64,000 bases of DNA from Betaproteobacteria bacterium (GTDB lineage: Bacteria; Pseudomonadota; Gammaproteobacteria; Burkholderiales; SG8-39): contig SCTY01000059.1 in NCBI GenBank assembly GCA_004297625.1, positions 110,298 through 174,297 of the forward strand. Direction: 5' to 3'. The translations under genes and the position numbers were made by a program. Below the pieces are notes generated by a model that was not told the origin of the DNA, made no database searches, and saw only the letters and a list, made by a program, of their open reading frames with translations. The stretch's first letter is position 1. Each line of letters begins with the position of its first letter. Shown in pieces: positions 60,094 to 64,000 of this stretch.

Positions 60094-61837
60094 CTGGAGC
60101 GCTCGCGACCCATTGGCCGTCCGGCCGGGACTCGTCTCGAGTGACGCGGACTCCGTAATGTTTGCGAGCCATCTCCGGAGAAAGGTAGCCATCGTCGAGG
60201 TCATCCTGGATGCACTCCAGGGCCCTGTCTTCGGGGCGACCGTATCCCCCGCCGCCCGCGACCTGAAAGTGCAGGACCGTTCCCTTCGGCAAACGCAGCG
60301 GTGCGGACCTGGAGTGAATTGCCTGCCGTTCATGTCCTGGGATTTCGACCCAGAACTGCGCCTTACCACCGCCCAGCCCGCCGTGAAGGCCGTAAGGCGC
60401 CACCTGAACCCGATCGGCCACCACAGTGGCGGTCAAGTCCTCGTCGAAGCGAACTTCCCGCGTCAATCCCGTGCCGCCACGGCAACGCCCGGGCCCTCCA
60501 GCGTCACGGGTCAATTCGTAGCGAAGAATCGTGATGGGAAACGTCGCCTCGAGCACCTCGTTCGGGGTATTGCTCATATTGCCGAGTCCCACCCGCCTGC
60601 CATTCAAGCCATCCGATGCGGCGCTCGCCCCGTGACCGACGCCGTGCGCCTCGACCATGATCGCGCCGCGCCGCGAGCCATTCCCTTGCCGGGCGTCCGC
60701 GCCAAGGACCAGGGCCCCTGAAGTTCCAGAGCTCGCCGCCGCAACCCGGCCGGGCAATGCGCCAGCCAGGGCCCCGGTGACGACTTCCGCAATCCGGGTC
60801 GACGTTTCGATGTTGGCCGCGACAACCGGGCCCGGAAACTCCGGATTCACCACCGACCCCAACGGTGCGTGGATGCGAATCGGTCGATAGCAACCCGAGT
60901 TAGGCGGCGCACCGGGATCCGTCAGGCACTTGATCGCGTAGTAGACGCCGGAGGCCGTGACCGCAGGTGGCGCGTTCATTCCGCCGCGCACCTGATCCGA
61001 GGACCCGCTGAAGTCGACCTCAACTTCGTCTGCCCGCACCGTCACCTTGCCGGCGATCTTGATCGGGCCGTCTTCCGGTCGCACGCCGTCGCAGAAGTCT
61101 TCAAACCGATACTCGCCGTCCGGTATTCCGGCGATCGCGACTCGCGTCCGCCGTTCCGCGTCATCAAGGATCGAGGCCATTGCGGCCATGACGGTATCCG
61201 GGCCGTACTTCCCGCAGTACGCATGCACTCGCCGTTCCCCGGCCAGACAGCCGGCCATCTGGGAATGAAAATCACCCAGTCTCTCGCGGGGATTACGCAT
61301 ATTGGCCAGGAGCATTTCGAGCACATCGCGATCCAGCTTCCCTGCCTTGAAGATGCGCACCGGGGGTATGCGCAATCCCTCGGCGTAGATGTCGTCGGTG
61401 AGCACCGAATAGCTGCCCGGCCCCATTCCGCCCACGTCGACATAGTGGCCGCGCACGGCGGCGTATGCGACCAGGCCGCCCTTATAGAAGATCGGCCTGA
61501 CCATGATGAGATCAGGCAAGTGATTGTTGCCCTGGTAGGGATCATTCTGCAAAAGCACGTCGCCAGGCCGCAATAGCCCGGGATCGATCTTGCTAAGGAT
61601 CCCGCGAAGCGAATACGGCATCGACGAGAGGTGGACCGGGATATCGGCCTCTCCCTGGGCGACGATCTCGCCTTCAGGCGTCAGAATGCCGCAGGACAGG
61701 TCGCCAGCATGCTTCCAGAGATTGGAATACGCGGTGCGCACAACGACGGCTTTCATCTCGGCGACCGCTCCGATCAGTCCGTAGTGAATGACGGACTGCG
61801 TGATCGGATCCATGCGCGCCTTGGGCTGATTCGACAT
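60053..61837 (-). CDS. Hydantoinase B/oxoprolinase family protein
   Basis: 594 residues. HyuB features: DPITQSVIHYGLIGAVAEMKAVVVRTAYSNLWKHAGDLSCGI, GDVLLQNDPYQGNNHLPDLIMV, NIETSTRIAEVVTGALAGALPG and the Gly-rich end APYGLHGGLGGG...VAGGGGYG. The ATG lies 17 bp after the HyuA stop. With HyuA it would form an ATP-dependent hydantoinase, oxoprolinase or acetone-carboxylase-like enzyme. The C-terminal ~25 residues, overlapping the TetR gene, look unconserved. Confidence 0.92.
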   Translation of the reverse strand: MSNQPKARMDPITQSVIHYGLIGAVAEMKAVVVRTAYSNLWKHAGDLSCGILTPEGEIVAQGEADIPVHLSSMPYSLRGILSKIDPGLLRPGDVLLQNDPYQGNNHLPDLIMVRPIFYKGGLVAYAAVRGHYVDVGGMGPGSYSVLTDDIYAEGLRIPPVRIFKAGKLDRDVLEMLLANMRNPRERLGDFHSQMAGCLAGERRVHAYCGKYGPDTVMAAMASILDDAERRTRVAIAGIPDGEYRFEDFCDGVRPEDGPIKIAGKVTVRADEVEVDFSGSSDQVRGGMNAPPAVTASGVYYAIKCLTDPGAPPNSGCYRPIRIHAPLGSVVNPEFPGPVVAANIETSTRIAEVVTGALAGALPGRVAAASSGTSGALVLGADARQGNGSRRGAIMVEAHGVGHGASAASDGLNGRRVGLGNMSNTPNEVLEATFPITILRYELTRDAGGPGRCRGGTGLTREVRFDEDLTATVVADRVQVAPYGLHGGLGGGKAQFWVEIPGHERQAIHSRSAPLRLPKGTVLHFQVAGGGGYGRPEDRALECIQDDLDDGYLSPEMARKHYGVRVTRDESRPDGQWVASAPVSADSSSHEPSPC

Positions 61838-61854
61838 GGGGGCTCGTCCGCCGT

Positions 61855-63888
61855 CTATGCCAGTCGGAGCAGCAGGTGACCGCGGTCACCTGCCAGGCTG
61901 GCGCCCGGAGGAACCACGAGGGTCGAATCATCCTGCTCGACGATCGCGGGGCCCCTTAGCGCCGTCGTCGCATCGATCTCGCTGCGAGCGAAGACCGGTG
62001 TCGTCACGTACTCGTTACGCTCGAACATCACCTGGCGAGAGCGTGACGGCTTCGGCGCACGCCCAGATCTTGCGCCGCTTGCCACGCCGCCACCGGCCGA
62101 GTGATTGATGCGCCCGGTACCTCTCACTCTTACGTTCACGACCTCGATCGGTTCCGTCGGCGCCTGGAAACCATAGAGATGCTGGTGCAGCGCGTGGAAT
62201 CTGCGACCGAGCCGGCCGACCCAATCGCCGCCGCGGGCAGGCAGCGGAACGTTCACAGTCGCCTGCTGACCCGCGTAGCGCAGGTCCACGGTCCTGCGCA
62301 CACGCCGATGACGCGCCGGAAATCCTTCCGCCTTGAGATCTGAAACGGCATTTGCCTCGAGGGCGCCGAAGAGCTCGTCGAGCTTGGCTTGAACCTCCAA
62401 GGTGAGCTCCCGGCCGCATGGGGTGACGTAGTCATGAGCCACGTCGCTCATGAGCAAACCATAGGCGGAGTGGCAGCCGGGAATCGGGGGGATGATCACG
62501 CTCGCTATGCCGAGCTCCGCCGCGATGTCGGCGGCGTGCATGGGCCCGGCGCCGCCAAAGGCAATCAATGTGAACTCGCGCGGATCGTATCCCTTGCCAA
62601 CCGTAATTGCGCGCACGGCGGCAGCCATCGCGGCGTTGATGATCTTGCGAATGCCCCATGCCGTATCCGGGCCGTCGAGCCCGAGCTTCTTGCCGACGAG
62701 CTCGCAAGCGCGACGCGCCAGCCCCGCGTCGAGCGCGACCTCGTCGCCCAGCTTCTGCCCATCGCCCAGAACGCCCAATACAAGATCGGCGTCGGTCACC
62801 GTCGGCTCGGTTCCGCCGCGGCCATAGCAGGCAGGTCCGGGGGTTCCGCCCGCGCTGCGGGGGCCGACATGAAACGCGCCCCCGGAGTCGACCCAGGCGA
62901 CACTTCCTCCCCCTGCTCCGATCGTCAATATGTCGACGGTCGGCAGGCGAACGGGAAGCTCCAGGATCTGACGATCGCTCGATATCGACGGAACGTTTCC
63001 CGGAAGCAGGCAGACATCGCAGCTCGTACCCCCCATATCAAGCGTGATCGCATCGTCGACCGCCAGCTCCGCCGCCACCGATTGACCGCCGACCACGCCG
63101 GCACTCGGGCCCGACAGCAGAAGGGTGACCGGAAAGCGCGACGCCCGATCGGCGGAGGTCATCCCGCCGTTCGATTGCATCACCCACACCAAAGTCTCCT
63201 CGTTCCATAGATGCACAGCGGCTTCCAGCCGCCTCACGTAATCCGAAACCAGCGGGACGAGATACGCATTCAATACGGTCGTGCTGGTGCGCTCGAATTC
63301 GCCCACCTCTGGCAGCACTTCGCTGGAGATCGAAACGGGGATTTCCGGCAATCGCGAGGCGAGCGAGCGGCGTATAGCCAGCTCGTGCTCCCGGTTTACG
63401 CACGCATGGAGGAGACTGACCGCGACGCTCTTGATCCCACGCTTCTGGACGACGCTGACGGCCGCCTCGATCGCCCCCGGATCGAAGGCTCGAACGACGT
63501 TCCCGGCATGATCGATCCGCTCGCGAATCTCCAGTCTGTCGCGCCGCCTCACCAGCGGAGGAGGCATTGCCGGGGCAGCCTGGTAAAGAAGCTCCGGCGC
63601 GCGCGCGAGGCGCCCGAGCTCGAGAACATCCCGGAAACCCTCAGTGCAGATGAGCGCCACGCGCGACCCGGACCGCTGCAGGACGGCGTTTGTGGCCACC
63701 GTCGTTCCGTGGGCCAGGTAACCCACGCGATCCTTCACCCTCCCTTGCAGTCCGTGCAGCAGCGCAGAGACGGACCGTTCGGGTCTGAGCGAATCGGTCG
63801 AGGTCTTCGCACTCGCGACCACGGCGCCGTTGTCGTCGGCGAGGACCAGGTCGGTGAATGTTCCTCCTATGTCGATGCCGATCCGCAT
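61855..63888 (-). CDS. Hydantoinase A/oxoprolinase family protein
   Basis: 677 residues. The ASKHA-type ATP site is MRIGIDIGGTFTDLVLAD and DAITLDMGGTSCDVCLLPG, with YLAHGTTVATNAVLQRSG and TIGAGGGSVAWVD, all HyuA hallmarks. The C-terminal segment (RGPAIVEQDDSTLVVPPG) is also typical. It acts with HyuB in ATP-dependent ring opening or carboxylation; which one is unknown. First complete gene of the minus-strand pair. Confidence 0.93.
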   Translation of the reverse strand: MRIGIDIGGTFTDLVLADDNGAVVASAKTSTDSLRPERSVSALLHGLQGRVKDRVGYLAHGTTVATNAVLQRSGSRVALICTEGFRDVLELGRLARAPELLYQAAPAMPPPLVRRRDRLEIRERIDHAGNVVRAFDPGAIEAAVSVVQKRGIKSVAVSLLHACVNREHELAIRRSLASRLPEIPVSISSEVLPEVGEFERTSTTVLNAYLVPLVSDYVRRLEAAVHLWNEETLVWVMQSNGGMTSADRASRFPVTLLLSGPSAGVVGGQSVAAELAVDDAITLDMGGTSCDVCLLPGNVPSISSDRQILELPVRLPTVDILTIGAGGGSVAWVDSGGAFHVGPRSAGGTPGPACYGRGGTEPTVTDADLVLGVLGDGQKLGDEVALDAGLARRACELVGKKLGLDGPDTAWGIRKIINAAMAAAVRAITVGKGYDPREFTLIAFGGAGPMHAADIAAELGIASVIIPPIPGCHSAYGLLMSDVAHDYVTPCGRELTLEVQAKLDELFGALEANAVSDLKAEGFPARHRRVRRTVDLRYAGQQATVNVPLPARGGDWVGRLGRRFHALHQHLYGFQAPTEPIEVVNVRVRGTGRINHSAGGGVASGARSGRAPKPSRSRQVMFERNEYVTTPVFARSEIDATTALRGPAIVEQDDSTLVVPPGASLAGDRGHLLLRLA

Positions 63889-63913
63889 TACTCGTCAACT
63901 CTCCGGGCCAACC

Positions 63914-64000
63914 TCACTTGGCACGGACTTCCGGCAAGACGTAGGCTTCGAAGGTCAGCGGAAGCTTCGGGGTGGTTTTCAGCAAGCCGGTGACGGTCAA
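63914..64000 (-). CDS. C-terminal end of an unidentified protein
   Basis: The minus strand is open from the right edge to a TGA at 63914-63916: about 28 codons ending TFEAYVLPEVRAK. It lies 25 bp upstream of the HyuA ATG on the same strand, so it is probably the preceding gene of the same operon. The fragment is too short to recognise. Confidence 0.5.
   Translation of the reverse strand: MTVTGLLKTTPKLPLTFEAYVLPEVRAK

Overview
The window is high-GC DNA densely packed with genes, and it looks chromosomal and betaproteobacterial (Burkholderiales-like). The best evidence is the housekeeping block pyrG-kdsA-eno-ftsB (40.9-44.9 kb, minus strand), an order typical of Betaproteobacteria. The many solute-binding-protein transporters (TRAP, two Liv-type ABC, one NitT/TauT-type ABC), acyl-CoA enzymes, ETF-ubiquinone oxidoreductase and hydantoinase-type genes fit a soil or sediment heterotroph living on organic and aromatic acids. 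Nothing seen identifies a species.

Layout. 0-2.4 kb (+): end of an old-yellow-enzyme reductase, an enoyl-CoA hydratase and a CaiB-type CoA-transferase. 2.4-11.7 kb (-): a degenerate EAL protein, then an eight-gene operon (TetR, thiolase, carboxyltransferase-like protein, biotin carrier-like protein, acyl-CoA ligase, TRAP DctP/DctQ/DctM) headed by a perfect 12+12 bp palindromic operator. 11.7-16.7 kb: ChrA, GNAT, a dehydrogenase/CMD pair, a glycine-zipper protein with a strong terminator, and an MFS carrier. 16.7-20.3 kb (-): ThDP enzyme, MFS carrier, class II aldolase. 20.4-21.6 kb (+): VOC protein and FMN reductase. 21.5-27.8 kb (-): cupin, PNPOx-like protein, truncated AMP-ligase and a complete Liv transporter, divergent from a MocR regulator. 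29.3-31.0 kb (-): VOC protein and hydrolase. 31.0-36.9 kb (+): isochorismatase-like hydrolase, amidohydrolase and a second complete Liv transporter. 36.9-40.8 kb: PaaK-like ligase, a second CMD/dehydrogenase pair and an NAD(P)-binding oxidoreductase. 40.8-49.2 kb: a REP-like palindrome, the housekeeping block, acetoacetyl-CoA synthetase, thioesterase and ETF-QO.

From 49.16 to 59.25 kb the character changes. Two gene graveyards flank an intact catabolic cassette (50.06-56.09 kb: NitT/TauT-type permease, binding protein and ATPase, a dimeric-barrel protein, a PRISE-type reductase and an amidase). The left graveyard holds scraps of a receiver domain, an EAL domain with an amber codon, half a REP palindrome, an IS91-family transposase fragment and a decayed copy of the promoter and start of the cassette's reductase gene. 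The right graveyard holds a frameshifted NDP-forming acyl-CoA synthetase piece and a collapsing selenocysteine island: an N-terminally deleted, three-times-frameshifted selB; a tRNA-Sec with bulged stems; and a peroxiredoxin-like selenoprotein gene whose Sec UGA sits beside a second UGA. This relic is the most distinctive thing in the window. The last 4.5 kb carry a TetR gene behind a 22-bp perfect palindrome and an HyuA/HyuB pair.

Most operons are very compact, with start codons (ATG, GTG, TTG) overlapping the previous stop. Two genes seem to need a CTG or ATC start to recover the full family N-terminus.
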